Of a DNA stretch of 64,000 bases, positions 63,647 to 64,000 are shown in pieces. Under the pieces are notes generated by a model that searched no databases, had not been told where the DNA came from, and was given only the letters and a program-made list of their open reading frames with translations. Numbering within the stretch: the first letter of the stretch is position 1; each line of letters begins with the position of its first letter. Made by a program: the position numbers and the translations under genes. The DNA comes from Streptacidiphilus albus JL83 (lineage in GTDB: Bacteria > Actinomycetota > Actinomycetes > Streptomycetales > Streptomycetaceae): the NCBI RefSeq assembly GCF_000744705.1, contig NZ_JQML01000001.1, positions 4,722,017 to 4,786,016 on the forward strand. The letters run 5' to 3'.

Positions 63647-64000
63647 TCAGCGCCAGCGGACGTCGCTGAAGACCGGCCAGCCCTGCGCGGAGGCGTATTT
63701 GCGCAGCTTGCGGTCGGGGCAGACCGGATTGGGGTTCCCGACCGCGAGCAGCAGCGGCAGGTCGTTGACCGAGTCCGAGTAGGCGCTGCTGGCCGCCAGG
63801 TCGATGCCGACGGACGCCGCCAACTTCCGCACCGCCTCGGCCTTCTGCGGACCGTGCAGCAGCGGCCCGTCCTGCTCACCGGTGTAGTAGCCCTCGGCCA
63901 CGACCACCTTCGAGCCCATGGCGCCGTCCAGCCGGAGCTGTCGGGCGAGGATGTCGGCCAGCGGCTGCGGCGAGGCGGTGACCAGCCATACCCGCTGGTT
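63647..64000 (-). CDS. HAD-superfamily phosphatase (SerB/HAD-IB-like), 5' part outside window
   Basis: The C-terminal 117 residues are present and the frame is open to the last base. [19 protein letters not shown] is HAD motif II (Thr-Ala-Ser), [12 protein letters not shown] has the motif III lysine, and [17 protein letters not shown] is the motif IV acid pair. HAD-IB enzymes hydrolyse phosphoserine or related monoesters. The nucleophile motif DxDxT lies outside the window, so activity cannot be checked here. Confidence 0.9.
   Translation of the reverse strand, partial: NQRVWLVTASPQPLADILARQLRLDGAMGSKVVVAEGYYTGEQDGPLLHGPQKAEAVRKLAASVGIDLAASSAYSDSVNDLPLLLAVGNPNPVCPDRKLRKYASAQGWPVFSDVRWR

Overview
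The window is high-GC DNA with strong G/C third-position bias, GTG starts and GGAGG-type ribosome binding sites. It carries a Streptomyces-type gene set: a bacterial proteasome activator, a dnaK-grpE-dnaJ-hspR operon with HAIR operators, mycothiol-linked families, an Rv0338c-like Fe-S oxidoreductase and LuxR regulators. It looks like a chromosomal segment of a member of the Streptomycetaceae (Streptomyces, Kitasatospora or Streptacidiphilus). The genus cannot be fixed from the sequence.

Layout. 1-4.1 kb is the edge of a probable biosynthetic cluster: an adenylate-forming enzyme cut by the window start, an FAD amine-oxidase-like enzyme, a small secreted protein and a methyltransferase very like geranyl-diphosphate C-methyltransferases. 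4.2-21.2 kb is conserved core: a surface protein, the proteasome activator, two PknB-type kinases, a phosphotransferase, a DevR-like response regulator divergent from a three-gene 2-oxoacid dehydrogenase operon (its E2 gene is frameshifted twice), two secreted peptidases, an MFS transporter, a mycothiol-type DinB protein and a nitrilase-family hydrolase. 21.2-23.3 kb holds dhaKL and a divergent dhaM. 23.4-25.5 kb holds a LuxR regulator divergent from an unannotated 52-residue secreted peptide. 25.7-30.1 kb is the heat-shock operon. 30.4-37.6 kb has the Fe-S oxidoreductase, a sugar nucleotidyltransferase, a Yip1-like membrane protein, an AlaX-like editing protein, dcd and a zinc-ribbon protein.

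37.9-46.6 kb is a genomic island in tRNA-Gly(CCC). The intact tRNA is at the left end, and a 48-bp copy of its 3' part, with one mismatch, is at the right end. The island has no recognisable integrase. It holds a SUKH-like protein, several small orphan proteins, and a compact four-gene minus-strand operon with overlapping genes (DUF6928-like, 77-residue orphan, DUF4365 nuclease-like, 412-residue orphan) whose last two genes are clearly richer in A+T. This operon is the best candidate for an undescribed system, possibly defensive.

46.6-58.5 kb is accessory: secreted proteins, a second LuxR regulator, a G1-type peptidase, remnants of a carbamoyltransferase and an IS630 transposase, a STAND (NB-ARC/TPR) regulator, and an ECF sigma factor whose downstream partner gene has a second copy upstream with 356 identical bases and a matching promoter block. 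58.7-64 kb has a MarR-MFS efflux pair with a three-half-site operator, a DUF72 protein, a C39-like peptidase, an Rv2466c-type oxidoreductase and a HAD phosphatase cut by the window end. No rRNA genes or CRISPR arrays were seen.
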